A stretch of 64,000 nucleotides of DNA, taken from Edaphobacter bradus (lineage in GTDB: Bacteria; Acidobacteriota; Terriglobia; Terriglobales; Acidobacteriaceae). The stretch covers positions 248,001-312,000 of the forward strand of contig NZ_JAGSYF010000001.1 of assembly GCF_025685645.1 (NCBI RefSeq), in the 5' to 3' direction. The number at the start of each line of letters is the position of its first letter. Within the stretch, counting starts at the first letter, position 1. The notes under the pieces are model-generated. The model had not been told where the DNA came from and searched no databases. It saw only the letters and a list, made by a program, of their open reading frames with translations. Positions 9,101 through 16,224 of the stretch are shown piece by piece. The translations under genes and the position numbers were made by a program.

Positions 9101-9183
9101 TTGCACGGGCGGTGCGTAAAACACTCGTAGGAAGGTCACTCAGCTTTGATAGTGCCAAGTCTGTGCGCCATGGGCGGTCTTAG
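6106..9183 (+). CDS. polB: Family B DNA polymerase with 3'-5' exonuclease (casposon-type PolB)
   Basis: The 1025-residue protein carries all catalytic motifs of family B polymerases. Exonuclease: Exo I DTET (D41, E43), Exo II NLPFD (N128, D132), Exo III YNRRD (Y265, D269). Polymerase: motif A DFLSMYPT (D353), motif B K533-x3-N537-x3-YG (541-542), motif C DTDS (D616, D618). All appear intact, so an active proofreading enzyme is expected. The start at ATG 6106 follows AGGAG and overlaps the HNH gene by 14 bp; an upstream in-frame ATG at 6070 lacks a good ribosome site. Host replication uses family C enzymes, so a PolB beside a Cas1 points to self-replication of a mobile element. About 400 residues after motif C are unassigned, ending in a basic tail with a possible helix-turn-helix. 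Confidence 0.93.
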   Translation: MTMHNSVPLPLAIRVFPEAKSQKKTKSVQQSYRPESMLVFDTETTVDAMQKLVFGCYRFIDQGECREEGLFYDEDLPEDKLEILRRYIRQHKADTADELELKLISCREFLKKLFKAAYKVRSLVVGFNLPFDLSRLGFDVSAARQEFVGGFSLGLWTYEDQSGQERLDPNRPRVTVKHIDSKRALMSFTGRKTTDHDDLIPDDSADGKPRKGYKFRGHFLDLKTLAFALTDRGHSLKSGCEAFGVKRGKMEVSEHGKLTEEYIHYNRRDVEATAQLAQKLTQEFDRHPISLQETKAFSPASIGKAYLRAMGITPILQRQQNFQPYVGYAQTAYFGGRTSAHVRKVAVPVVYTDFLSMYPTVNSLMNLWPFVIAKEIRFVDHCHQEIIQFLEQLTEDSLFKPETWKQLTAFVRVVPDGDILPTRGQYSDVSKDWQVAVNYLHANTPDDSLWFALPDVVASVILTGKIPKIIDAFRIEPSKELLDGLTPIKLRGQITIDPRKQDFFKVVIEERKRVDSSTHLAAQEKKQLSKFLKVLANSTSYGIYGQMDRRETPDKVEVKCHGIDEHPYFCNVLNPEVPGEFCFSPLASLITSAARLMLALLEQSVTRLGGTYAMEDTDSMAIVATERGGLVPCSGGPLKLKNGSQAIYALSWAQIREIVKRFEALNPYDRDAVRGSVLKIEDCNFDPKAKKQRKIWCIAISAKRYVLFTKEKSNNPSLLRRGVNSEENHWSEHGLGHLLNPIDLESEDREWIAQIWHSIICNCLGVPSPKINFERVPAIGRLTVTSPKILEPFSSLNFGKNYQDQIKPFNFLLTCHVSPFGHPLSANPEKFHLIAPYEQDPREWLRMKWIAQYSGMKFGITTQNNYSSRSTARVKTYGDVAVDYEHHPESKCADEFGDVCDKQTKGLLYRRHVRIGEFICIGKESNKLEEVDAGLMHSADSVYTTYPDPRRDSWTRDVVPKLRAIPLSVLMRETGLSRRMLIKTRRGQVRPHSRNQVLLARAVRKTLVGRSLSFDSAKSVRHGRS

Positions 9184-9299
9184 GTGTTCACCGCGAGATG
9201 CTGCCATGTATCAGGAGGAGGCGCGGTCGAAATCTTCTTTACAGATTCTCAAGATTCTGATATCCGTATTCTTCCCCGTTCTCACACCCCGGTGCAAAA

Positions 9300-10511
9300 A
9301 TGAACAGCAGACGCCTCTTTCTCGCTCAGCTTAGTCGCGTTCTTCTGGGAGCAGCAGCCCTCGGGATATCGCCATTTGTTCCTCAAGCTAACGCCATTGC
9401 GCCTCTCGTCGTAGTTGCGATCGCACAAGCTGCTATCAGCGTGGCTAGTTTGTTTTCGCATGGTGGGAGTGGAATTGAATCTCTGCTACAGCTCCAAGTT
9501 GCAATGCTCAATCACATCGAATCCGAGTTAGGCGTCATTGAGCAGCAAATTCAGCGAATCCTCGCTAATTTGGCAGAACTGAAGGAAATTCTTGGAGAAC
9601 TCCCTAAACAAGTCGTCATCGAAGATAATCGCAATACCGTCGAGAGTTTACTCGCACGATACCGAGAAATAAGGGGCACATACGAGGAGGATGGAGGAGT
9701 CTTGACGCCTCAGCTTGCCAACGAATTGGACCGTGATCTAATAAGCCCGCTACGGGCTGCCCGAGGCAAACTAATGAGCTACCCTGAGCCCCAGGCCCAA
9801 TTCTTTCTCGTACCGACTATCTGCACTGCGTGCTTTGTAGAATCCTTTGCTATGGCCTTGGCCAACACTTCCGGCAGTGATCCTAAGCGCCCAAAGAACG
9901 CCCTCCGCAGATATCGGGAGTGGTTTGTTCATGTTTCACGAGGCAAATCGCAATCCAGTTTAGAAGGGACGATTAGCATGCTGAAACGAACACAACTCGA
10001 AGATGCTAAGACAGCCCATGACGCCGTCGCTGCCCCGACTACCACCATGTGCTATACGTCTGACGAAGAAGTAAGACAACATGGGCTTATGTGGTGGGTA
10101 AAACACTGTTCGAATGACCGAATCTCTACCGCTGCTACACCGTTTCCCGACGCAAACATTTCGAAAACCGTGGATGAGATGATCAAAAAGCGTTTGTTGC
10201 AGCCGGATGAGCAGCCAATTCAAGTTAGCATTTCGCCGCAACTTTCCGGCGCATGGGCGCAAGCCTATACAGGCAACCCGTTACACCCCATACCCAATAG
10301 ATCACAAGATCTCTGTCCCGGAACAGGAAGGACACTCGCGTGTTCGACCAATGATACTTCGGCGCGTGCTAACGCTGCGGCACTTTCCGAAAGGCTAACC
10401 TCGAATGGGCTCCGGCTAGTCTCGTTTCACGCGCTGCAACATGCGGCCGAGCGCGCCATTGCGTTCATAGATAAGCTCGAACCATCATTGAAACAGGAAT
10501 CGGTGACATAA
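9300..10511 (+). CDS. Tat-exported coiled-coil protein of unknown function
   Basis: The N-terminus SRRLFLAQLSRVLLGAAALG has the twin-arginine pattern S-R-R-x-F-L followed by a hydrophobic stretch, with a likely cleavage after QANA (residue 32). Residues about 60-125 form a heptad-rich helix (SLLQLQVAMLNHIESELGV and onwards), suggestive of a coiled coil. The C-terminal half has several Cys (CTAC, CYTS, HCS, LCP, ACS) that could form disulfides after export. No family is recognised. It starts 116 bp after the polymerase and abuts the next gene, so the two exported proteins form a pair. Composition resembles the element rather than the carbohydrate genes that follow. The ribosome site is weak, so the start is supported mainly by the signal peptide. 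Confidence 0.68.
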   Translation: MNSRRLFLAQLSRVLLGAAALGISPFVPQANAIAPLVVVAIAQAAISVASLFSHGGSGIESLLQLQVAMLNHIESELGVIEQQIQRILANLAELKEILGELPKQVVIEDNRNTVESLLARYREIRGTYEEDGGVLTPQLANELDRDLISPLRAARGKLMSYPEPQAQFFLVPTICTACFVESFAMALANTSGSDPKRPKNALRRYREWFVHVSRGKSQSSLEGTISMLKRTQLEDAKTAHDAVAAPTTTMCYTSDEEVRQHGLMWWVKHCSNDRISTAATPFPDANISKTVDEMIKKRLLQPDEQPIQVSISPQLSGAWAQAYTGNPLHPIPNRSQDLCPGTGRTLACSTNDTSARANAAALSERLTSNGLRLVSFHALQHAAERAIAFIDKLEPSLKQESVT

Positions 10512-11642
10512 GTGCCATCAGCAACCCAAAGTGTGCTGCGATTCACAGCTTCGAGTTGTGTACTGTCTGGCTTTCTGATTTTAGCCACGGTACTCTCTTT
10601 AGCTCAAAACCCCGATTATTTATTTGATCCGGCCGATACATCAAGCGCAATTGATCTCGCGAAAACCCCACTAGCGATCGACCTGTTGAGTCGTAAGGCG
10701 CTTTCGGTTCAGGAATCGCGACTAAAGACGCAGTTCAGTGAAGAATTTCAAAGCCTACAGCGAAGCATTGAACAGAGCCTTTCGGATTCGAATGTCGGAT
10801 GCTTGTTGAAAATTAGAATGTACGTTAGTCCGCAGGGCGCAATCGCCGTGCCCGGAGACCAACTCATCGCATTTGAAGGGATAGGAAAGACTCCGATAGA
10901 TGCGCTAGCGAAGCTTGGAATAGCCGGAGGCATAGTTGCAGGCGAACCCATTGATCCCCCCTTTGAAAATCAAACCTACTATCTGTGGATCAAAAAGGAA
11001 AAAGGGGTGTTGAAAGGTGGAATTATTCGCCGCGAGCAGAGGGATGCTTTTGAGAAAACCGCTGACGAGGAGGTCCAGCGACGCTTAGCCATGGCTAAAG
11101 CCTACGAAGCGATGGAATCGTCGGGGATTAGCACCGTCGCAAAGGACAAATACTGGAGTGACATGGCGCAGAGGGAGCTTGCCAAGCTTCGAAACGACGA
11201 AGAACGTCGAAAAGTGAAAAATCTCGTGCAGGAGTTTGCGGAGGCTCACCGCCGCTTTAACATGGCGTATGAGCAGTTCTTGCAGAAAGAGGAGGAATTG
11301 AGAGATGAGCAACAGCGTCTTCAAACCTTGCAAATGATTTCGCGCATTGGGAACCTAGTTTCGAGTGCTATTCGGGCGGGCGAACTTGCGTCTGCAAGTC
11401 AGAATAACGCTGGTGTCAGCGCACCGCCTAGTGTCGGTCAGGATGCCACTAAGGTCATGATTGAGTACCACGAGAAGCGGATTGATTCGCTAACAGGGGA
11501 CATTTACGAGTGGGGACAGAAAATAGAGTTGCGCGGCGAATCGCTTCAGCAGGTGAACGATCAACTCGTTAAATCGTTTGAGAACAACGGAATCAAGATT
11601 CCAGACTCAGATCAAAAGCTTCCGCTACCACGAAAACCTTAG
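10512..11642 (+). CDS. Exported coiled-coil protein of unknown function, partner of the preceding gene
   Basis: The 376-residue protein starts at GTG 10512 directly after the previous stop (TAA ending at 10511), implying translational coupling. Residues 1-31 are a Sec-type signal peptide ending in LSLAQ. Residues 75-175 form a mixed alpha/beta region (CLLKIRMYVSPQG, GKTPIDALAKLGIAGG). Residues about 180-290 are a long charged helix with heptads (RRKVKNLVQEFAEAHRRF, QKEEELRDEQQRLQTL), followed by another helical segment and a Pro/Lys tail. I recognise no family. The pairing with a Tat-exported coiled-coil protein suggests a periplasmic or envelope complex. Whether it is element cargo or host is open; it is the last gene before the switch in composition. 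Confidence 0.68.
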   Translation: MPSATQSVLRFTASSCVLSGFLILATVLSLAQNPDYLFDPADTSSAIDLAKTPLAIDLLSRKALSVQESRLKTQFSEEFQSLQRSIEQSLSDSNVGCLLKIRMYVSPQGAIAVPGDQLIAFEGIGKTPIDALAKLGIAGGIVAGEPIDPPFENQTYYLWIKKEKGVLKGGIIRREQRDAFEKTADEEVQRRLAMAKAYEAMESSGISTVAKDKYWSDMAQRELAKLRNDEERRKVKNLVQEFAEAHRRFNMAYEQFLQKEEELRDEQQRLQTLQMISRIGNLVSSAIRAGELASASQNNAGVSAPPSVGQDATKVMIEYHEKRIDSLTGDIYEWGQKIELRGESLQQVNDQLVKSFENNGIKIPDSDQKLPLPRKP

Positions 11643-11730
11643 TTTGTTTCTGAGGCACTATCACCGACTCCACCTGGACGGGGGTGCACTTTTCCGGCTT
11701 CCTATCCCCCTACCCCGCAATCTCGCCGTC
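11643..11730. other. Candidate right junction of the casposon-like element
   Basis: This is the gap between the last A+T-rich gene (ends 11642) and the chromosomal TPR gene (stop at 11731). It holds G and C runs: GGGGG at 11680-11684 and CCCCC at 11706-11710, then CTACCCC. These could pair as a short stem or be part of a terminal or REP-like repeat. Without the left end no inverted repeat can be matched. Confidence 0.3.
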
Positions 11731-13548
11731 TTATGGCTGAGGCGCGGTCGAGGTGCTGTGGTCTGACTGAGTCTGCGAGAGGCGTTCAGCTTGTTGGCGT
11801 TCGATTGCAGCATCAGCGTTGTGACCTTGTCGCATGAGCGCGTCGGCAAGGGCGCGATGGGCGTCGGGGTAGCTGGGATCAGCAGCGACGGCCGCCTGAA
11901 GCTGGGTGACGGCCTCGGCAATCTGGCCTCGCTTCAGGAGAAGGAGGCCGCTGTCGAGAGCGAAGTTGGCACGCTGTCGGTTCACTGCGACTCTGCTTAG
12001 CTGGGCGGCCTTTTTGCGCTCTTCGGCAGCGCCCGCTACATCTCCCTGACGGATGAGGACGGTTGCAAGAGTGATGTGGGGACTGGGCTGGTCAGGCTGG
12101 AGTTCGATGGCGCGGCGAAGCGCTGCTGCTGCCTTGTCCCAGGCTTCATTCTGCTTGTAAACGTTGCCGAGCATCGCCCAGGCGTCGCCATGGTCAGGTT
12201 GCAGCGCAGTGGCCCGTTCGAGTGACGTCTGCGCTTCGGTAAAGCGCGCGAGCTGCATATAGAGAACGCCAAGAGTGTAGGGAGGATCGGGCAATGTCGG
12301 GTCGAGCATTGCGGCTTGTTCCAGCTCGGCGATGGCGTCGTTGACGTCATCTTTCAGCTTGAAGGCGAGGCCGAGGTCGTAGTGTAGCTGCGGATTGTTT
12401 GGCTCAAGGGCAAGTCCGGCGCGGTACTGCTCGATCGCGTGGTCGAGATCGGCTTGCTGGAGATAGGCGACTCCGAGATCTTCGCGGAGGGATGCGCTGT
12501 TTGGAGTGATCTTTAAAGCGCGCAGGTAAATCGGGAGGGCTCGTTTAGCGTCGCCGAGCTGCACGAGCGCGAGAGCAAAATTAGTGAGAACGGCAGGGTC
12601 CTGGGGACGCGCGGCAGCCGATTGTTCAAAGAGCGGAAGAGATTCCTTCGCGTTGCCGCTCGCCTGCAATGTAAGGGCGAGCTCGTATTTGGCATCAACA
12701 GAGCCTGGTGCGAGTTGAAGCGCACGCCGGAGTACAGCGATTGCCTGTTCATCCTGATTTGCTGCTCGCAGTGCTCGCCCCAGTTGCAGAGTGTACTCGA
12801 GGTTGTCTTTTGCCAATTCATTGGCCTGAGCTAGCTCGCGCACGGCGCTCACAGGATCAAGTTGGGCAAGATAGACGGAACCGAGATGATAGTGCGGTGA
12901 GGCCAGTGAGGGCGCTAGCACAATGGCTTGCTGAAATTGCATCGTTGCGTCGCTGTATCGCTCTTGCTGTGCCAGGAGCGTGCCAAGGGCGTCGTGGAGG
13001 GATGCATCATCCGGAGAGGTGGAGAGGGCTTGCTCAAGTCGTTGTTGCGCCGCATCACGATGTGAAGTAGCTGCAAGAACGCCCGCGTAAGAGATGATTG
13101 CGTTTGGGGTTAGAGTCTGCGAAGAGGTCTGATCGACGAACTCGAAGAGAGGCACAGCCTTTGCGCTTTCGCCCAATTGAGCATAAGCGAGTGCGAGGTT
13201 AAGAGAGGCGTTGACGTCATGCGGGTCAAGTCGGCGTGCCTGTTCGAGTTCTACCGAAGCGGCATGGGCATCTCCTTCGGCGAGCAAAACGGTTCCGAAG
13301 GCAGCGTGGCCTGCGGCGATACGCGGGGCGAGGCGCACGACTTTTGCAAACTGTTCGTGTGCAGTGCGTAAATCGCCCTGCTGATAGGCGGCGGAGCCCG
13401 CGCGGAAGGCAGCGTCTGCAGTCTTCACGTTGTCGGGAATTGCGGGAGCCTTTGCTCTGGTCTGTGAAGCGAGTTGTATTGAGGACAGGCAGAGTGTCGC
13501 GATCAGCAAGCGTTGCGCCAGCGACGAGGCCCGGGGTAGGCGGTTCAT
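11731..13548 (-). CDS. Exported TPR-repeat protein
   Basis: ATG 13548 opens a 605-residue protein with a signal peptide (LLIATLCLSSIQLASQ). The rest is an uninterrupted array of tetratricopeptide repeats of 34 residues; the pattern A-x2-LG-x3-L and A-x3-Y/F-x2-A-L-x-L-x-P recurs from about residue 35 to 590 (LAYAQLGESAKAVPLFE, LGVAYLQQADLDHAIEQY, LGNVYKQNEAWDKAAAAL). TPR arrays form superhelical protein-binding surfaces. In Acidobacteria such proteins often sit next to secreted carbohydrate-active enzymes, as here with a divergent glycosidase 111 bp away. Upstream non-ATG starts would extend the frame to 13599 but would bury the signal peptide. Its specific partner is unknown. Confidence 0.88.
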   Translation of the reverse strand: MNRLPRASSLAQRLLIATLCLSSIQLASQTRAKAPAIPDNVKTADAAFRAGSAAYQQGDLRTAHEQFAKVVRLAPRIAAGHAAFGTVLLAEGDAHAASVELEQARRLDPHDVNASLNLALAYAQLGESAKAVPLFEFVDQTSSQTLTPNAIISYAGVLAATSHRDAAQQRLEQALSTSPDDASLHDALGTLLAQQERYSDATMQFQQAIVLAPSLASPHYHLGSVYLAQLDPVSAVRELAQANELAKDNLEYTLQLGRALRAANQDEQAIAVLRRALQLAPGSVDAKYELALTLQASGNAKESLPLFEQSAAARPQDPAVLTNFALALVQLGDAKRALPIYLRALKITPNSASLREDLGVAYLQQADLDHAIEQYRAGLALEPNNPQLHYDLGLAFKLKDDVNDAIAELEQAAMLDPTLPDPPYTLGVLYMQLARFTEAQTSLERATALQPDHGDAWAMLGNVYKQNEAWDKAAAALRRAIELQPDQPSPHITLATVLIRQGDVAGAAEERKKAAQLSRVAVNRQRANFALDSGLLLLKRGQIAEAVTQLQAAVAADPSYPDAHRALADALMRQGHNADAAIERQQAERLSQTQSDHSTSTAPQP

Positions 13549-13659
13549 CTCAGTGGTGATTGTAGCTAGGACTTGAAGAGAGAAGAAGCCCCGCAACACG
13601 ATTGTCTCGAATGGTTTCCGGAACGGTAGACTGGTGAATCTTACGGTTACGGAGGCGAG

Positions 13660-16146
13660 ATGCGCTTAGGGTTGGTTGCCTGGATGCTCAGTGGAGTCGC
13701 GGCTGCACAGACGAGTCCTTTGATTCCCGTCAAGTTCTTCCCATTGAAAGAAGACGGTCTGGCGATTCGACGTCACGTTGAGGCCGGCAAGCCTTTTACT
13801 GTGGCGGGGCTTCAGGGAGTCGTTGCAGGCCAGCAGGAAGGAGGCTTCGAGGCCTGGATTCTGCCGGTGAAGGTGCTGAGCAATTTCAGCATCCGTGCTG
13901 AGGTCGATGGATATCCGGTCCCCATCGACCTGAAGCCACATGCCGCTGAGATTGAAGTCTTTCCAGACCACACAACAATCACGTACTCGCATATCGCGTT
14001 CACGGTGCGCCAGGTTATCTTTACCCCCGATGCCTCGGAGGATGGCACTGGTGCGGTTGTGCTGTTCCAGATAGATGCCGCGCGCCCTGTCGAGCTGACC
14101 TTCAGCTTTACACCTGACGTGAGACCGATGTGGCCCCAGCCAGGGCAGGGAGTGCCGTCCGCAGAGTGGGTACAGCGTGAGAGAAGCGGGTTCTACGTGC
14201 TCCACACGGATTTTGCGAATCTCGCCGCGGCGGTGGCGATGCCAAACACTCGGCCAGGAATCATGGCCCCGTATCAGGAGAAGCCGCACTTCTACCCTCT
14301 GGAGCTGAAGCTGCGTTATGAGCCCAAACGTGATGGGAATCGCTACTTCCCATTGCTAATGGCGGTGGGGACGACTTCTGCGACAGCGACGAGAGCCGCA
14401 CTTGAGGCGAAGATCGATCGGCTGAATCAGTCGATCGAGAAGACATACGATGCACATCGTGAGCGGTACGAGCACCTGCTGGAGCAGGTGACTGCGATCC
14501 ACACGCCAGACGAAGGACTCAATGAGGACTTTGCGTGGGCAGCACTTTCGATTGAGCAACTGCGTGCCAAGGCGCAGCCTGGTGGTGAGACTGGCCTGGT
14601 GGCTGGGTACTACTCATCGGGTGACTCGGCACGGCCTGGATTTGGCTGGTTCTTTGGGCGTGATGCTCTTTACACGCTGTATGCGGTCAACGGCTTTGGC
14701 GATTTTGCGCTGTCGCGTGAGGAACTCGAGTTTCTTGTCCGGAGGCAACGTGACGACGGCAAGATGATGCACGAGTACTCACAGACAGCAGCGTTTGTCG
14801 ACTGGCGGTCGCTGCCTTACCTGTACGCGGCGGCTGACGCCACGCCTTTGTTTCTGATGGCCATGCTCGACTACGTGCAGAACAGCGGCGACCTCAAGTT
14901 TCTGAACGCCCACCGGGATGCGGTGGAAAAGGCGTGGCGCTTCGAGACAACGCACGACTCCGATGGCGATGGCATCTATGACAATTCGCAGGGAACCGGA
15001 TGGGTGGAGAGTTGGCCTCCGGGTATGCCGCATCAGGAGATATACCTTGCTTTGCTTGATCGACAGGCATCGATTGCGATGGCGAAGCTTGCGAGTCTGA
15101 TGGACGATACGAACACCGCGCAGGCTGCAGGAAAGCGAGCAGAGACGATTGGAGCGCGAATCGAGGAGGAGTACTACCAGTCGGCGAAGGATGCCTATGC
15201 GTTCAGTCGCAATTCCGACGGGTCGGTTGATAAGACCGAGACGGTCTATCCGATGATCGCGTGGTGGGGTGGTGGTCAAGGCCTTGCGCACGCGGATGCC
15301 AGCTTCAGTCGATGGGCTTCGCATGACTTCTCGACCGACTGGGGGTTGCGGGATATTGCCCAGAGCGATCCGCTTTACGATCCAATCAGCTATCACCAGG
15401 GCTCCGTGTGGCCGCTGTTCACGGGCTGGGCTTCGGTGGCAGAGTATCGCACTGGCCATGTTCTCTCAGGCTACGCACACCTGATGCAGAACGCCGATCA
15501 AACGACGACACAGGACTTGGGGGCAGTCACGGAGTTGTTGTCAGGGGACTATTTCCAACCTTTCGGCCGCAGTACGAGTCATCAGCTGTGGTCTTCGGCT
15601 ATGGTCATTATTCCTGCGTTGCGAGGCCTGTTTGGGATCGAGGTTGATGGGCTTTCACACGCCGTTCGGCTGGCTCCGCACTTGCCTGCGGATTGGGATC
15701 ACGCAGTAGTGGACAGGCTGCATGTGGGAGATTCTGTTTGCTCTCTCGAATACGCTCGCATGGGAGGAAAGCTCCTGGTGCGTGTGAAGACTACTTCTGG
15801 TCCGGCGGTTCATCTGACAGATGGGCATACTGCAAGTTCAGCATCAGGTGGAAGTGCCGTTGAATTGAATCTGCCGCGGGTAGAGGTGACGATCCCACAT
15901 GAGCTACCGCTACCGGGCTCACGTACTGCACAGATGAAGGTCCTGAATGAACGTGGGGAAGGGAGGAGCCTGACGCTGGAACTCGAGGGTGCCGGAGGTT
16001 CCACGGTCACGCTGAAGCTTCGCAGGAATCAGCCGAAACTCAACCTTCATGTTCAGGGAGGGACACTCTCGGGCACGGACGGGCTAGAGGTAAAGTTCCC
16101 TGACGGGAGTGGTTATCAACGCGCCAAGCTGGTCTTGAGCTGGTAG
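13660..16146 (+). CDS. Secreted amylo-alpha-1,6-glucosidase-like (alpha/alpha)6-barrel glycoside hydrolase
   Basis: The 828-residue protein has a short signal peptide (MRLGLVAWMLSGVAAAQ) and starts at ATG 13660 behind GGAGG. Residues about 20-260 form a beta-sandwich. Residues 290-680 match the six-hairpin glycosidase domain of debranching enzymes: FGWFFGRDALYTLYAV, DDGKMMHEYS, DSDGDGIYDNSQGTGWVESW, and YHQGSVWPLFTGW. Acidic residues in the RDALY, TGWVESW and late barrel segments are candidate catalytic groups. It would remove alpha-1,6-linked or related glucosyl residues in the periplasm or outside the cell. The convergent GH13 enzyme 78 bp downstream on the opposite strand suggests a shared alpha-glucan locus. 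Trehalase-like or other GH15/GH63-type activity cannot be excluded. Confidence 0.8.
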   Translation: MRLGLVAWMLSGVAAAQTSPLIPVKFFPLKEDGLAIRRHVEAGKPFTVAGLQGVVAGQQEGGFEAWILPVKVLSNFSIRAEVDGYPVPIDLKPHAAEIEVFPDHTTITYSHIAFTVRQVIFTPDASEDGTGAVVLFQIDAARPVELTFSFTPDVRPMWPQPGQGVPSAEWVQRERSGFYVLHTDFANLAAAVAMPNTRPGIMAPYQEKPHFYPLELKLRYEPKRDGNRYFPLLMAVGTTSATATRAALEAKIDRLNQSIEKTYDAHRERYEHLLEQVTAIHTPDEGLNEDFAWAALSIEQLRAKAQPGGETGLVAGYYSSGDSARPGFGWFFGRDALYTLYAVNGFGDFALSREELEFLVRRQRDDGKMMHEYSQTAAFVDWRSLPYLYAAADATPLFLMAMLDYVQNSGDLKFLNAHRDAVEKAWRFETTHDSDGDGIYDNSQGTGWVESWPPGMPHQEIYLALLDRQASIAMAKLASLMDDTNTAQAAGKRAETIGARIEEEYYQSAKDAYAFSRNSDGSVDKTETVYPMIAWWGGGQGLAHADASFSRWASHDFSTDWGLRDIAQSDPLYDPISYHQGSVWPLFTGWASVAEYRTGHVLSGYAHLMQNADQTTTQDLGAVTELLSGDYFQPFGRSTSHQLWSSAMVIIPALRGLFGIEVDGLSHAVRLAPHLPADWDHAVVDRLHVGDSVCSLEYARMGGKLLVRVKTTSGPAVHLTDGHTASSASGGSAVELNLPRVEVTIPHELPLPGSRTAQMKVLNERGEGRSLTLELEGAGGSTVTLKLRRNQPKLNLHVQGGTLSGTDGLEVKFPDGSGYQRAKLVLSW

Positions 16147-16224
16147 CGCGATCATCTCGTTCCTCTGCAGGTAAACACCGTCGTCCAGCCGAAGCCCACG
16201 ACGTTGCTCAATCTTGCTCGTGCG

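Larger units (their letters stand above)
1..11642. mobile_element. Casposon-like element (Cas1 + PolB + HNH + DNA-binding proteins + methyltransferase); both ends unresolved
   Basis: Casposons are self-synthesising transposons that use a Cas1-family integrase and carry a family B DNA polymerase, often with HNH nucleases, helix-turn-helix proteins and methyltransferases. All of these gene types sit together here, with Cas1 having the C-terminal helix-turn-helix seen in casposases and no Cas2, effector or CRISPR array nearby. Base composition is visibly more A+T-rich than the carbohydrate genes that start at 11,731. The left end is outside the window. The right end is probably in 11,643-11,730, but could instead be just after the polymerase (9,184-9,299) if the two exported proteins are host genes. 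No terminal inverted repeat or target duplication could be tested. Confidence 0.68.

Noticed and set aside
1..11642. CRISPR array belonging to the Cas1 gene
   Set aside because: No regularly spaced repeats with unique spacers anywhere in the region; the repeats at 4,777-4,866 are too few, degenerate and without spacers.
14779..15459. 226-residue minus-strand frame opposite the glycosidase gene
   Set aside because: Antisense shadow; the plus strand carries conserved catalytic segments here.
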